Counted from the stretch's first letter, positions 38,128-50,409 are shown. The stretch: DNA of 64,000 nucleotides from Punctularia strigosozonata HHB-11173 SS5 (GCF_000264995.1 NW_006767436.1:1204800-1268799); one strand, 5' to 3'. Notes: generated from the letters alone by a model not told the origin. Translations and numbers: made by a program.

Positions 38128-38530
38128 TCACCGGATTGCCTCGAGCGTCTCCATGGATGTCACTGATCATACATCAGTTCTTTGCCGTTCAGTTGATATG
38201 TCCCAGTAAAACTCACCGCTGTTACCTCGAATAACCTGTAAGTCAACGAAGGTAAGGTCGTGATCCAAACGCAAAACCAATGGATACTCACTACAGTACC
38301 GAGGGGGTGCTTTTGAGCTGGTGTAGTCTCCTCGAGAGCATCGTCGATGACGAGGTTCAGAAACAGGTCGTAGCCACGTAACGTTCCGCTGACTTTGCGG
38401 CCTCCTTGGAGGTGGACAAACAACTTTTTGTCCATGAACTAAACGGATGAGCGCTTCAAATGAGCATTCTTTCGCGAAAGCTAGCAGTAGCAAGCACCTT
38501 TTTGAGCTCGGGTTGGGATGCCTTCGACAT
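38128..38530 (-). CDS. smg: Small nuclear ribonucleoprotein SmG
   Basis: One of the seven Sm proteins forming the ring on U1, U2, U4 and U5 snRNAs. Exons 38530-38498, 38438-38292, 38235-38217, 38162-38128 total 234 nt, 77 aa, the expected length. Sm1 motif: KLFVHLQGGRKVSGTLRGYD and FLNLVIDDALEE. Sm2 motif: GTVVIRGNSVTSMETLEAI. The Sm2 motif is assembled across a 19-nt exon, so this small gene is easily mis-annotated by reading through its introns. Start MSKASQPELKKFMDKKL matches the family. It is head to head with the disordered protein gene. Confidence 0.95.
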
Positions 38531-38884
38531 GACTGTATGTTTCTGCGCGTTAGTGAGCTTCCAATGGTCCTAGTGTCTTGAGGAAAGTCGCGATGGATGC
38601 CTGAATCCGAGTCTTGCAGTCGCGAGAAGCTGATGAGTTGGGTCACGTGTAAAGGCCATGCGCATATGGGACGGGTCGTCAGGGGTCGTCGGCTGTTCGA
38701 CTCTCGTCAGGAACCACGACAGTACTCCTGCCCCACAATCATCTTCGTTCTGTGTTTTGCCACCCAATATATCACCTATTTGTAACACCACAGCCTGCTG
38801 CTCAAGGTGCGCTTCAATGAGTATGGTTCTTGACCCCGAATCTGAAGGATCGTAGTATCTCCCTAGTTCTAGATTGTCTGAGAT
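38531..38884. promoter_or_regulatory. Divergent promoter region, SmG / disordered protein
   Basis: A 354-bp stretch between two divergent ATGs with no other coding signal and no clear TATA box, as expected for a housekeeping bidirectional promoter. Confidence 0.5.
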
Positions 38885-40653
38885 ATGGCTACACCCGCAA
38901 CTCGTCCTCAGGCCGCACCGACTGCGGTTGCCTCCTCTGGACTTGAATGGAGGAGCGGAGGGGGCCGAGCTTCTGCTCGTGGTGGCGCCAGGACTGTCTC
39001 GCATCCAGGGAGATCTCGACAGGGGGAGAAGCGTTCACCACAACGCAATAACAAAGAGGATGCCGAGCATACAGTACCCACGCAGAAGAAATTCGGGAAC
39101 TCTGCGCTGTTAGCTCTCCCGGCGCCGCCTAGCAAACAGAGGCCAACTCCAACCGACAAGGCTCCTGCGAAGTCACCGAACCGACAAAGCTCGGCTGCAG
39201 CAGACAAAGCGCCCGCACCACCCAAGGAGGCCTCAATAGATAAGGCCGCCGCACCACCTGCTGCTACAAAGGCTGCCAGGGGCAGACGTGGCTCGCGTCT
39301 TTCTGCAGCGGTCCCTACCCTAGTCATCGACCCTTCTTCACCGGTGACTCCCAACCCTACATCTTCTGCACAGCCTGCTCCTCCTATGACTGCTCCTTTA
39401 CCAGCAACACGCACGACCTCACAGCGTGGGCGCAGACGTCCCCGAAATCACAACAGGACCGCATCCTCGCGTAGCTCAGTGTCCGTTCAAGACGACCCTA
39501 TACAAGTACCAACCAGTGCTGCACCTTCCTCTTCGCTGAAGCAACCCCCTCCCCACTTAGTCGCGGCACCTGCCTCCGCAGCGCCCGACATACCATCGTT
39601 CTCTCATAAGGTGGACAACTTGGTTGACCGTATGCGAGCCATGGCTACGAGCCGTGCATCGTCGCCTGGAAGCCACCATGATTGGGCTGAAGACGACGAG
39701 GATGATACTCTTCCTGACTTGGACGACTGGTCTGTGGAGTCCTCCGATTATGTGTCTCGATTCTCATCCTTCTGGACTGCTTTAGGGGTTACACAACCAA
39801 ATCGGCGATCAGCGTGGACGAGAAGATACCAGACCATTTACCGGAAGCGATATCGCCTATCCTTCAGAATGATCTCAGGCCACTCCCTGACCCTGCAGAA
39901 CTGATTGGCGAGCAAGTCTTGTCCCCGGTGACGGAAGATGTCCGCGACGAAAGGAACGCCGACCTACCAGCGAACGACGCTAATTTGACGACCACTCCTG
40001 TTGCTGTGTCCGCAACCGCACCAACACCCGTCACCTTTTCGGCCGCTGCTAGCAAGGAGCACCCCCAGGTGGAACTTGAGCGTATCCAACCCTCGCAGAC
40101 TGAGTCCATGACGCCTAAGGCCAAGCATCCTGCAGTTTCGAGGAAACCTTCGCACCCAAATTTGCCGTCCAAACCGCTGGAAGTCGTGACAGCTACCCCT
40201 GATTTATCGGCATTGCCTTCCAAGGCTGACGTACCGCATGATGAACCGAAGGGATTGAGTGCGTCCATGCACGCGCCGATCACGCAACCGGTTTCAGCAC
40301 CCAGTCACATTTCCAGCTATGCGAATGTGCCTCCACGATCGCATCCTAGCACCCCTCGCGGGAAGCCATATCAGTCCGGGAGAAACGCGACTCCAGGTCA
40401 CCGTGGGCCATACTCACCCCCCGCTACCTCTTCACGACCAACTAGTGCGTATCAACCGCGACATAACGGCATGCATCACATTCGAGCTCGCTCGTCACCC
40501 GTTAATTCCTCCACTGGCATAGGCAATGGCCGACACCCCCTACACAACAGACCAGTCATCACTGTGGATGCCATTTCCAAACTGGTCAGGACCCTAGGTG
40601 GCAAGGGTGACACTTCACCTGCATCTAAACCCACCCCCGTGGCAAATGACTGA
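38885..40653 (+). CDS. Large disordered Pro/Ser/Ala-rich protein, function unknown
   Basis: Exons 38885-39729 and 39786-40653 give 1713 nt, 570 aa. The protein is almost wholly low complexity: an RG-containing start (EWRSGGGRASARGGARTVSH), alternating Lys/Pro/Ala segments with repeated DKAPA-type units (TDKAPAKSP, ADKAPAPP), an acidic patch DEDDTLPDLDDW at the splice junction continuing GYTTKSAISVDEKIPDH, and a Pro/Arg/Gly-rich end (RGKPYQSGRNATPGHRGPYS). Only the SHKVDNLVDRMRAMATS helix and the DDWGYT region look conserved. RG and basic patches would suit an RNA-binding or cytoskeletal adaptor, but that is a guess. A run of 13 C follows the stop near 40663. Confidence 0.75.
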
Positions 40654-40818
40654 TTTCAGTGGGACCCCCCCCCCCCGATGATTATGACTTTGATGCTCTA
40701 TGACAATTCCAGTCTGGTATGATTTGTGTATACCCTTGCTTTCCGTGCGATTCCAGTACAATGTAACTACGAATTATTAATGCTACCCAACCGGAACCTT
40801 TTTGATCGATCAATCCTG

Positions 40819-42330
40819 TTATGAACTAAAATATGACAGCTCGAGGCCGATGGATTTGATCGGCTTGGAGCGACTGGATAGATTTGACACGACGCCCAAG
40901 CTTACAAGCAAGTTCTGAATCCGTCCTTCCCACATGAGCGAAACGTCCTGCGAAGCTTCGATCAACATCTGTGCAACGGTTGCGTTCGATCCCTCTTACC
41001 GTGGTGGTAGAAGCGCGTGCCTTCACAACGCCTTGCACTGTGTCTGGGTAATTGCCGGTCGCAGTAGCGTCATGCTCGCTTGATGAATCATAGCCATCTC
41101 TTCTTCCGCTTTGCCGAATCCACCACTCCGATCCAATCGTCCATTCGCTTTCATAGCTATACACGTTAAAATCGAACCGGGAACAGAGCGATAGGTCCCG
41201 GGAGACCCGTGCAGCATATGCACCTGACATGTGCCCAAGCATAGGATTGAAGAGGGCAGTGATAGTCGTTGGAGGTTGAGAAGGTGGTGCTCGGATGTTT
41301 GACGACGAAGGTGAGTCGGATTGTGGTAGTTGGAAGGATGGCGGAGTAGCGTCCGGTAGGGTGGTGAATCGTATACCAGTAGAGACTTTAGGAAGAAGGA
41401 TTAGCCATTGAAATCGCTCTGCCGAGTAAGCTGGAACTGACCTCCAGCACTCTTCTCTTTTGCACTGAAATACAGTTCTGCACCGGCAGAAAAGCGTCCC
41501 TTGAGGCCACCTTCCATTGCTTCTTCCTCATCGATACGCTTGAGACCTTTACGACCCGGCTGTTCCCCGTGCTGACCCCTCTCTCCATCTTCGGTGTATT
41601 CGGAAGGTGATGACCTCTTCCCGAAATTATGAAGGACACGGACTCCCCACATGCTGTCTTCGGCGCTCCAGGAATATTCCGTGCACCATTTACCTACATC
41701 ATGCTGAAGGCTGAACATGACATTGTTGTTTGACGGTTTCGCGGACGGCGGATCTGAGATAGCGGCGACAAGTGCTTGAAGCGTAGGTGATATCCGCGTG
41801 GAATACAGCGCATCCAATCTTCCGGCCGGTAGATAGAAGCGGCCGTAAAGCAAGTAATCTGCTCGGCCAAGTGGTTAGCTTGACAGCAACATTGAGCACT
41901 CGACCGTACCTCGCGTGTCAACCCTCTCGCCTGCGAGCCATACTTCCTCCTTCCCTTCCGGCCTCCGGGGCTGGTCATAGACCTTGAACCGGTCGACCAT
42001 GTCCTTGAAGCGGACCTCGCCGGAATTCTTGATATCCAAGTCGCAGGACGTGAATATATACCCGACGGAGCCGTTCAAAGATGGGAGTGCGTTCATAGAG
42101 TACGACGTCTTAAAAAGCGCATTGGGCGACTTCGAGACCGAGAAATGCAGTCCCCGAGGGACATTGAAGTCCAATATGGCTACGACGATCGATGAGAATA
42201 TTGCACCACAAACGACAAAACAACATGACAAACCATTTGAAGAACGTGTTAGGTTGGAGTATAGATTATCTTCATTCCAGCCAGTGGCCCGGTAGTATGC
42301 TCGGAGGACATAAGACGCAAAGGGGTGCAT
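40819..42330 (-). CDS. mdm10: Mitochondrial outer-membrane beta-barrel Mdm10
   Basis: Subunit of the ERMES ER-mitochondria tether and of the SAM complex that assembles beta-barrel proteins. Exons 42330-42234, 42179-41910, 41858-41442, 41385-41000, 40947-40819 total 1299 nt, 432 aa. Diagnostic motifs: MHPFASYVLRAYYRATGWNE, NLYSNLTRSSNAILDFNVPR, VGYIFTSCDLDIKNSGEVRF, DYLLYGRFYLPAGRLDALYS, LQHDVGKWCTEYSWSAEDSM, GVVKARASTTTDVSLMWEGR, ending LELSYFSS with the aromatic beta-signal. The first intron (42180-42233, 54 nt) is a multiple of three and reads open, so retention would insert 18 residues. It is head to head (262 bp) with a possibly RecA-like gene. Confidence 0.94.
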
Positions 42331-42592
42331 GGACGTATGACGAGACCCCTCGGCCGAACCCGAGACAAGAATGCCACCACGTCCGGGGTTTCTCCTCGCG
42401 TTCACTGCGTCTCGTTTACAAGTGCTTACTGTCTATTGTGTAGAATCGAGGCATCGTGAAAGGTGCAGGTTCCGAGAAATGATTTCTGGACATATACGGC
42501 CAACCATCGCAACTACCGTAAAGTGCCGGCGCATATGTACGACGTCAACCTCACCACTAGTGCAGATCACTCGCTTCGATTGAACAACAAGA

Positions 42593-43567
42593 ATGTCAGC
42601 AATGTCGCTGTTTCCCCCAGTTGAATCAGTGCCCCAGCTCCCGCCTTTCCGCAGGCTCTTGGTTGCCGGTGTTTACCACGCATCAGCTCCCATCCATCTT
42701 GCCCTTTCCTGCCTGTCAAGACGGCCCTTGGAACATGTCATCCTCTTCACTCCCTCACGAGAAGCATTCGCAACCACTAACGTGGAGTTCCGCGACTCCT
42801 GGATCCACGAGCACGGTGGCGATGGGATCGTTATGGATGCGCTCTCGCGCATCGAAGTCATGTATCCTCCGACGCCTGCTCATCTGGCCTTGTTTTTATC
42901 GAGCCTTCACGTTGCGGAGCCATCAATGGACAACGAATACATGGGCAACGCGGTGATGAGCAGCCCTCCTGCTATGATCATCATTCACGAATTGTCTTGG
43001 TATATGCCGGAGAACACCCTGCGAAATAGGTTGTTGCCTTTTGGCCGCGTCGTTCCTGGATAACCATCTCAAAAGTTGCTATAGACCCTCTGTTCCGTTG
43101 TATCTGTCCTTGGTGGCACAAGCAATCGCAGCTGTAGAGTCAATGTCAACCGAGACGAGCCCGACAACCCTTGCTCTCTTCGACTCGCGTTTGATCGACT
43201 TGCGATTGCCCGTGCTTCAAATCCCGTCAACCTACGTGTACGTAGAAGATCAGGATGAAGACGAAGAGCCCGGCGTCAGGCGGGAATTTGTATTGGAGCA
43301 CATTCGTCATTATTTCGACGCCATGACTGCATTCGAACGCGGTCAGTACGAGAGTGGTGTCACTATGAGCGATCCTTAACCGGCTCGTCAGCTGAACATG
43401 GCGGCAACGCTACCGAACATGGTTCAAAAGCGGCCCCGACTGGTCACTTGCGACTTTCGTTTAATTCGTCTCCGGAAGATAGTCTCTGGGACTGGGCGCA
43501 GGTTCCTGTGCGACTCGGGTTGGATGATCAGCCGTATACGATGCTTCGCTGTGTAAGAAAACTCTGA
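42593..43567 (+). CDS. Conserved protein, possible RecA/Rad51-like fold (unproven)
   Basis: Exons 42593-43029, 43076-43341, 43392-43567 give 879 nt, 292 aa. No family is recognised with certainty. The order of hydrophobic strands and helices (RRLLVAGVYHASAPIHLALS, RPLEHVILFTPSREAF, ALSRIEVMYPPTPAHLALFL, PAMIIIHELSWYM, PLYLSLVAQAIAAVESM, TTLALFDSRLIDLRLPV, LRLSFNSSPEDSLWDWAQVP) resembles divergent RecA-like recombination mediators such as the SWSAP1/Psy3 type. A classical Walker A GxxxxGK is absent. A small Rossmann-like protein of another kind is equally possible. Confidence 0.6.
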
Positions 43568-43900
43568 TTATGCACGGTCCGCCCTAGTCCGTGCGATCGT
43601 TCTTGCTTACTTGGCTGTCATCTCGATGCAACGAAGCGCGGACGGCATGGTCATGCACTGCGTCATGAACGTTGTCCCACACGCGCTACGACCCGGCCGA
43701 AGTCCTGACACATTTATGGATTGAGCGAGTACTCGTACAGATTCATGGGACACAACGATGCACACGACATCTCAAGACGGATCGGAAACACGACATGAGG
43801 GACTTGCGGACGAACGACGGAAGGAGTTCAATGGTACAAGCATTGTTGCGGATCAGGAGCTTGGTGCTTGTTTGAAGACATGGTGCGGTTTCTTGATGAT
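43568..43900. other. Convergent intergenic stretch, no gene seen
   Basis: 333 bp between two convergent stop codons. It holds only the 3' flanks of both genes. Confidence 0.5.
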
Positions 43901-45049
43901 TCAACAGGAGTCCCAAGGAACCTCCCAGTTAGCCACCATGCCCTTATTGCCCTGACAAGCAGGTTTCAGCTACACTTGTGATGTTCCTATCCAGACAACT
44001 TGATTGAGGACGTACCCGATCATCGCAAAATGTGGGTTTCTCGTAGAATACACCCTGAACAACTTGAGACGCGGTCTCGCAAAGGTGCTTTGCATCTTCG
44101 CCAGCGGGACAGTACCAGAGTCTGGATTCAAAGCGCTGCACTCATGATTGATACAGATCCTCGCCCTTTCTTGAAGTTTTAGAGACGTACCCGCTGCTTC
44201 GAACCCCTGGCGATGCATCCTGAGAGCCATGGTCGTGAGTACGCCTATTACACTGCACAACAAAACTACCTTTGTCAAAGAATTTGCCGAATTCACACCG
44301 ACAACCGTCTCCTTGGGCCTCCCAAGAAGCAAGTACGCCTCCGACAATGCCCTATCACGGTTACGTGTAATGTATTACGTACGATGGAATCGAGACCTAC
44401 ATAGTCATAACACCGTTCCGGAGTAATGGTGCGACCTTGGAAATTGATGGTATGGTTGTAGCACGATGAAATCCTTTCATTTCCGGAGAGAGCCTCTGTG
44501 TTCCAAAGTCTCGCAGTGTATTCCCTATGAGGCGTGAGTTGAGGTTGGTGTTAGAACTATGAAATCCCGGTGGATGTCGTACCGTCGGTCCCAGGCTGAG
44601 CATCTCTCTGCTGGAACGGGATCACCAAAGAACGGTTGTCGCTCCGCGGCCCATCGTTCGTACTCTTTACGCTCTCTTTGCCATTCACGCTGTGCAGCAT
44701 CCCACTTCATTTGTTCTCTCCTCCATTGCAGTCGATCGTCGTCCCAGCGTTGACGCTCATCAAGTGAGTGCACCTCGAGACCTTTGATGAGTAGCACGTA
44801 TATGGCGAAGCCTCCGAATACGACCCAAATGAAGGTCTTGAGCCTAGGGTAAGTCTCCTTCCCGCCTACTTGGGCAAAAGTGATAGATGTTGACGTCGTT
44901 GATCCGTATCCGTCGTGATTGGCGGACTTGAGTCCGCTATGTTCATTCGCACGGTATGGTGGCGGTAGACTATATGCAGCGTCACTGAGCGCTCGTGACG
45001 TCCGAACAGCATGATGCGAATACCTGTAGCCGCACTGTGCGTTGGTCAT
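43901..45049 (-). CDS. Single-TM protein: charged Trp/Glu/Arg helix, Cys-rich C-terminal domain
   Basis: A family of unknown function that I know only from basidiomycetes. The first exon (45049-44583) encodes a disordered N-terminus, one TM helix (TFIWVVFGGFAIYVLLIKGL), a highly charged helix (RQRWDDDRLQWRREQMKW, EWQRERKEYERWAAERQ) and FFGDPVPAERCSAWDRR. It continues across later exons: EYTARLWNTEALSGNERISS, GWEAQGDGC-like and FFDKGCIARGSKQRRFESRL segments, WYCPAGEDAKHLCETASQ, VVQGVFYEKPTFCDDRGN, ending ANWEVPWDSC. Spaced Cys and Trp residues imply a disulfide-bonded lumenal or extracellular domain. The middle exon boundaries (44170-44400) are less certain than the ends. The function is unknown. 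Confidence 0.75.
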
Positions 45050-45490
45050 ATCTGTACCGTGTCGGTTTGTGGGGACGATGTGGAGGGAGTGGAAGAGTTC
45101 GCCGCTCAAGCGCTCACAGATGCGCACGCCTTTTCAACGTTTCGATTAGAATAGCAATTGCATTATGAGATACGGCGGTGCCAAATGCTGTCCCGTGTGG
45201 GGCACATGCACGACCCGTTATAGAATTCGAAGGGCCGAGGGTTTCTGCACGAGCGGCTCGAATGTCCAAATAAGAATCACGGGTGTCGCACCTTGTCAGT
45301 GTCACGCTGCATGATCCGCCCAATTCATGGTACGTCGTGACGCGTCACTTGGAGCTCAAGTACTCAAGATCTACTGAAGCCGAGCGGCGACCTAAGCCGC
45401 CTGAAGAGGGCCGTGAGCGTTTTACCGCCTTCCGTGCCCCACCTATACGAAATGTGATGGATGAATGAAGCTGATCGACCAGGCAGGCTA
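45050..45490. other. Intergenic, no gene seen
   Basis: 441 bp between two minus-strand genes, expected to hold the end of the MATH/BTB gene and the promoter of the single-TM gene. A possible in-frame upstream ATG for the latter lies near 45127. Confidence 0.4.
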
Positions 45491-47741
45491 CTAGACGTAC
45501 TCCCCAGCCGCCACTTCAACGCAGCAGCTCTCGAATTCCGGAGTAACAGCAACCTCTTCCCAGCGTTCTACCACGTAATCTTCTACAAGCGCATGTAGCT
45601 CATCCCACAAGGAGGTCGCAAGCAGAAGAGCGAATGATCGTGCAGGTGTGAGAGTAGCCATCATATGTTCCAGAGCAAGCGAAGCCAGGCCAGGGATTGC
45701 GTAACGATGCGCCACCTGGTACACGGAAAGGGCAGACGCAGGCGGCGGAGGCGGTGTCGGGTGAGGATGCGGATCAGGTATTGATGGAGTTGAAGCAGGG
45801 TGTCTGGACGCTCTGGGCGACAACGGGTAGCTTGAAGGAAGGGGTACAGACTTTGCCTGATTCGATGAGCTTGAAGAGACGCCACCAGCCATAACGCTCG
45901 TTGTGGTCGAGCCACTGGAAGGAGCACCATGGCGCAACGTGGTAACACCGCTTGACTGCCTGGAAGTGATTCCAGGCATCGTAGGTTTGGAAGTTGTGCT
46001 CCGTGTTATAGATGGCGTGGATGCTGAAACTATGTTTCTGGACCGGTCGGTTTGCTTTCCTTTGTCACCAGCAGAGCTCTGATCTTGATGACCACTTGTC
46101 GCGGAACGGACACTTCCAATACTTGCTACGCTCTTGTCGTCGTCTCTGCCGATGGTTGTTGTTGCGTCACCAACATCTACTTTGCTGAACGTCTTCCAAT
46201 CCCATTCGTTACCGCGAGAGTGCAGCCATTTCGTGCTCCAGCCAGCGCCAGTGCCACTGACAGCTTCTCGTGGGTCGTCGTCGTCTCTGAAAAGCAACCA
46301 GTTGCCGTAGATCCATTTCAAAAGCCAGTATATCGTATTAAAGTCGGCTTCTTCAACCACGATGGTATAGACTTTGCGCTCTCCAGGAACTATGCCTTGC
46401 GAAGTTTCGGCGAAGGCCGAAGAAAGCATGGTGGCGAAATACTCTGATCTGCGGATGAGGATATCCGAATGAGCGTAGATCGTGCGCTTTCGAGCCGTCA
46501 AGTGTGGTAAGAACGGAGTCGACGCTGATCCCGAAGACGATCTGCGGCTGCTCTGCGTAGAAAGCGAAGGGCTTGGGGGTATTTCGCCTGATGCAGCATC
46601 CTCGAAACTCCGCTCCAAACAGACAAAGCGTACGTCACCGGTATCTGCGGAGGAAATGTTCGAGAAGTGCATTTCCGTCTTGCTACGTACTCACTGGCAT
46701 TATCCAAAGACGCCTCAAGACCTTCAAGAAGATCCCTTGGTACATAATAAGCAGACGGCTGCTGTGGAAAGAATGGCCCAAGTGGAGAGTGTATCTGAAC
46801 ACAAATGACAAATGAGTCACTGCTGTTGATGCGATAGTTTTCCAATAGCGATGACAATGATGGCAAGGGGCATTCTGTCACCATCAAGTGTCAGATTGTT
46901 TGCAAGACAGGTTCGAACTTAGCGGCTTACCCCAAACTTCACTATCAGAACGGAATGTCCACTCATTTTGCCACGCCTCCCATACCCAAGCTGGCCTCGC
47001 ACCTCGCTCGCCTGCTTTGTCGTCCTGACATTTGATCGCTACCATGATCGACGCGTCATAGTCAGCTTGATGAAAGTCGACCATTAATGAAGTGATAGAC
47101 AAGACGAGGATTCTTTCAGATCCGGGATTGCTCTGGATAGACGTCGAAGACATGGCTGGGATGTGTGAGCGCAAGGTCTTTAACACGGGTGCGAGCATAC
47201 CGATTTCAAGCTTGAATTTCCCGTCTCCCAACAGCGGCGAGTCTCTAAAGACACCGAAGCTGGAAGAGGTATCCTCGTGCACCCTGTCGTACTCTGACGG
47301 AGCACTCGCGCCATCGACGTGATCTGCTTCAACGAAGTCCTTCAGCCTTCGGACATCCCGCACTACCCATTCAAAGGCCTACGTGGTTCAGCACCGGTTA
47401 CGTCAAGAGCAGATAAAGCTGTTCACCGTAAATGTCCAGTGTCTCATGGCATCGTCCTGCGCCGCGACATTGAATACACTATCCTGTCTGACGAATGCCT
47501 GGGGTGCGCCTCCAGGCGTGCTGGTGCCCGTCATCGTGGAGGACCCCAGCGAGCGAGGTTCCCATGATCCACTGAGTGTTGATGTGCGAGCGTGTCCATG
47601 ACTGGAAGCGATGCTAGGTGTTGAAGAAGACGAGCGATGCGTATACGTTGACCACGGCCAATGCGGACGAGCAAGGGGATAAGACCGACCAGGCGAGGAA
47701 GATATGGGCGACGCGCCAACTTGGCGGGTATTCTCAGACAT
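45491..47741 (-). CDS. MATH-like/BTB-POZ domain protein
   Basis: Exons 47741-47427, 47378-46931, 46874-46695, 46644-45491 sum to 2097 nt, 698 aa. A Ser-rich N-terminus leads into RHWTFTAFEWVVRDVRRLKD and a beta-rich region (KFKLEIGMLAPVLK, RILVLSITSLMVDFHQADY, WEAWQNEWTFRSDSEVWECP, SDSFVICVQIHSPLG) that looks MATH-like. The BTB part follows: TGDVRFVCLERS, RKRTIYAHSDILIRRSEYFA, TIVVEEADFNTIYWLLKWIY, then after a ~130-residue Ser/Thr/Pro insert VYQVAHRYAIPGLASLALEH. MATH-BTB proteins usually bring substrates to Cul3 ubiquitin ligases; that role is inferred. An alternative upstream start exists at 47822. Confidence 0.85.
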
Positions 47742-48009
47742 TTCTCCAGCTATTTGGCAACGGACCCCGCACGAATGGGAAGATGCCTCGAAGATCGAAC
47801 TCACAGAGGTGAAAGGAAACAAGCGTTGTCATCGCCACAGGAGGTGAACTGGAATCGACTTGGTCACGCAGTTCAGCGCTTGGCACGAACATACCAACTA
47901 CATATGCATGATTGCATGTAACGTGAGGTGTGGTATTATGAGCATGGCTTGCGATCCATCCAGTAGTACGATATTAATTGAGTAGATGCTGTTGCAGAGT
48001 CTACGTATC

Positions 48010-50113
48010 TTAGGCGTGCCGCGCCCCTCGCTCCCACTCCAGAATCCGTTGCCGGCCGTATTTCTTCTTGAAGTCAGTCGGCTGTGCAGCATTGGCTCCC
48101 TCGTCCCCGTCTAACTCTTCCACCGGGAGCCAGCTGCTCCTTCCCGCGGCGATCTTGGCAAGTTCTGGCTTCAGCGACGTCCAGTGGCTAAGGTCATCCA
48201 CCTCTGTAGGCGACGCGCGTTTGCCGCTTTGGAGGGCTTGAATGATCGAAAAGCATGCCTCGGCCAGCTTGGCTTGATAGAACGCGACACGTTTCCCTTC
48301 CTTCTGTGTCCGCTCGGTCAAAGCCTGGGCTTTGCCTGTCTCCCCTATGCCGAGCAGTTCACCGATGCCACCATACTCCACCATGCGGAGGCATTGTCGC
48401 ATTGCGGCCTCGTCTCTGCTCGCGAAGGCCGTCCGAGCCATGCACGACATGCCTTCGGCATCCATTTCCAGCACGCGCGCTTTACCACGAGGGGCCGGCC
48501 TGACAGTCCGAGGGTTCTCGAGGAGGAAGTCCTGAGGCTTAAGCCTCGTCATAAGAGCCCAAGTTTGACATGCCGTCTGCCAGTCGGCGGATCGCCAACA
48601 CGCCATGAGTACCCAGTTGAAGGTTGAACGCTGAGGCTGTATACGCAGTGCATATTGGTTGTCTTTGGGACCCGCGCCGCTGCGCCGTATTGCCTCTTGG
48701 CGGATCATCCAAAGCAGGGTCTCATGCGCCTCGTTAGCCTGGGACTTGTTGGTGTTGGATGCAAGGGATGCATAGGCACGCAACACCTGCTCCATGTGGT
48801 AGCGGTCAAGGAGTGGCTCCGAGTCGCGTTTATGAGGCCGATCGATGACCTGTTGTACAATCTCCGCGCACAACTTAAACTTGCGCATACGATTGCAAAG
48901 CTCGAGCACGGCTTCAAGCAGCGGCGCTGAAAGCTCCACTCTGGCTGGAGGAGCCTTTTCACCGGAACGAATAGATAGCCCGAGGCATTCGTGAACGATG
49001 GAGAGCGCGAACTGCTGATCCGAGGCTCGTCCTTGACCAATGCAACGCAGCGCACCAGTGACGAGATAAGCATCTATAGAGAATCCGCCATCCGACTGTG
49101 ATGCTCTAAGCATTTGTCGCCAGAGAAGCTTCGCATCCGAGGCGTTCTGCACAGGTGCGGTCATCGCAGGCCCTTCTTCCCTACGTTCCTCCTCGTGTTC
49201 CGCAGTGGGGCTGCGCGTCACCGTTTTCCGTTCTGCTATCGCCTGGAACATCGCGGTGAAGACAAGGTGATTGGGAGCGAACGGCCCCTTCGTGTCTAAC
49301 GCATAGTACACGTCGAACATCTTCTGATACTCTTTTGCGTCTGCAAGGATCTTTATGTATGATGCGATAGCGAGGAGGCCACCAGCAAGGTCCGGAGATG
49401 CCAAATCATGCGCTTTCAAAGCATTTACGTGCGCCTGGAGAGCGTTGTACAGGGAATGTGCATGCTCGAGCTGTTTGGAATGGGAATCCCAGTGCTCTAT
49501 CCGTGAGAGGCCGGAGAACATGGTCTGGTACGTCCGTGTCGTCGGTTTATGGCCACGTCGTTTCATCTGGATTTGCTCATCCATCATTTTACCCGACTAA
49601 GAACTTGAACGAAGTCCTTACGTCCGTGTAGAGTTTGTAAGATAATGCCCAGCGCCTTGCCTTCATGCATTCCCATATCATAGTATTCCATACCGGAACA
49701 TTCTGCGCGTCCAAGGGCGAGTTCTTGAGCATGTCTATCGCATCGTCCAGTTTGCCCTCGTCGCTGAGCTTCTTGAGGCGAGCTGACAATACATGGGGCT
49801 TGAGCAACTTCTTCAAAGACGCCTCGGGACTGCCATTTGTAGGAGGCTTAAGCCTTGACTTCAAACGGGAGACGTCTCTAGAGCTCCTGCCAGGCGTTTG
49901 AGCACTGGAAGGTCGCGGAGAGGGGTTTAATGCTGGTTGTCGCCTGAGTGGCTTGACCACAGAAGATACCGAGCGAGACGAGGAAGGATCCTTTGCCTGT
50001 CCAGTAATGAACGAGCATAGCGAGCCAGTGGCCCTCGTTGAACGCAGCATGGAAAAGTCAGAAGTAGGGCTTTCCAGCCAGCGCGATGCGTGTCGGACCC
50101 TATTCGAGCACAT
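48010..50113 (-). CDS. Mitochondrial pentatricopeptide-repeat (PPR) protein
   Basis: Exons 50113-49622 and 49566-48010 give 2049 nt, 682 aa. The N-terminus is Arg/Ser-rich, as in a mitochondrial presequence (RVRHASRWLESPTSDFSMLR). Tandem helical repeats start at VPVWNTMIWECMKARRWALS and run through YKLYTDMKRRGHKPTTRTYQ, KEYQKMFDVYYALDTKGPFA, DAYLVTGALRCIGQGRASDQ and STFNWVLMACWRSADWQTAC. PPR proteins bind organellar RNA for processing or translation. The target is unknown. The intron end after CAAATCCAG restores an exact PPR unit across the junction. Starts at 50140 or 50212 are also open. It is divergent from RPL35. Confidence 0.86.
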
Positions 50114-50409
50114 GACTCCGCTTGACAGGGGGCTTTCCATATGAAGACTCGTGAGACAAGCTTGATCAGCTACACAGTCGCCCGAATTAAGGTTTTGTCC
50201 CCTCCCCGCCATCGACGACGAGCAACCTCAAGGTGAATATTTCAGCATTTATCTCCGGGTTTCTCGATCTGGTCTCTATGGAGTGACTCTGTACTCTCAA
50301 TGCAGATATACGTTGACCTGCTTTCCTATTCTCCAACTTGGACTTGTTACCTGGTGCTGAACAGACTGCTCATACCTTACTTGTGCTCGTCAGACTCTTT
50401 ACATCCACC

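Noticed and set aside
40660-40676. Run of about 13 C after the disordered protein gene
   Set aside because: A simple homopolymer, prone to sequencing error; no function inferred.
43970-44347. Minus-strand 125-codon open frame with a hydrophobic patch
   Set aside because: It reads through introns of the single-TM Cys-rich protein gene; the spliced reading explains the region better.
49597-49621. A 25-nt intron in the PPR gene ending at CTTAG
   Set aside because: It restores a frame but is too short; a 55-nt intron (49567-49621) ending at CAAATCCAG gives an exact PPR unit instead.
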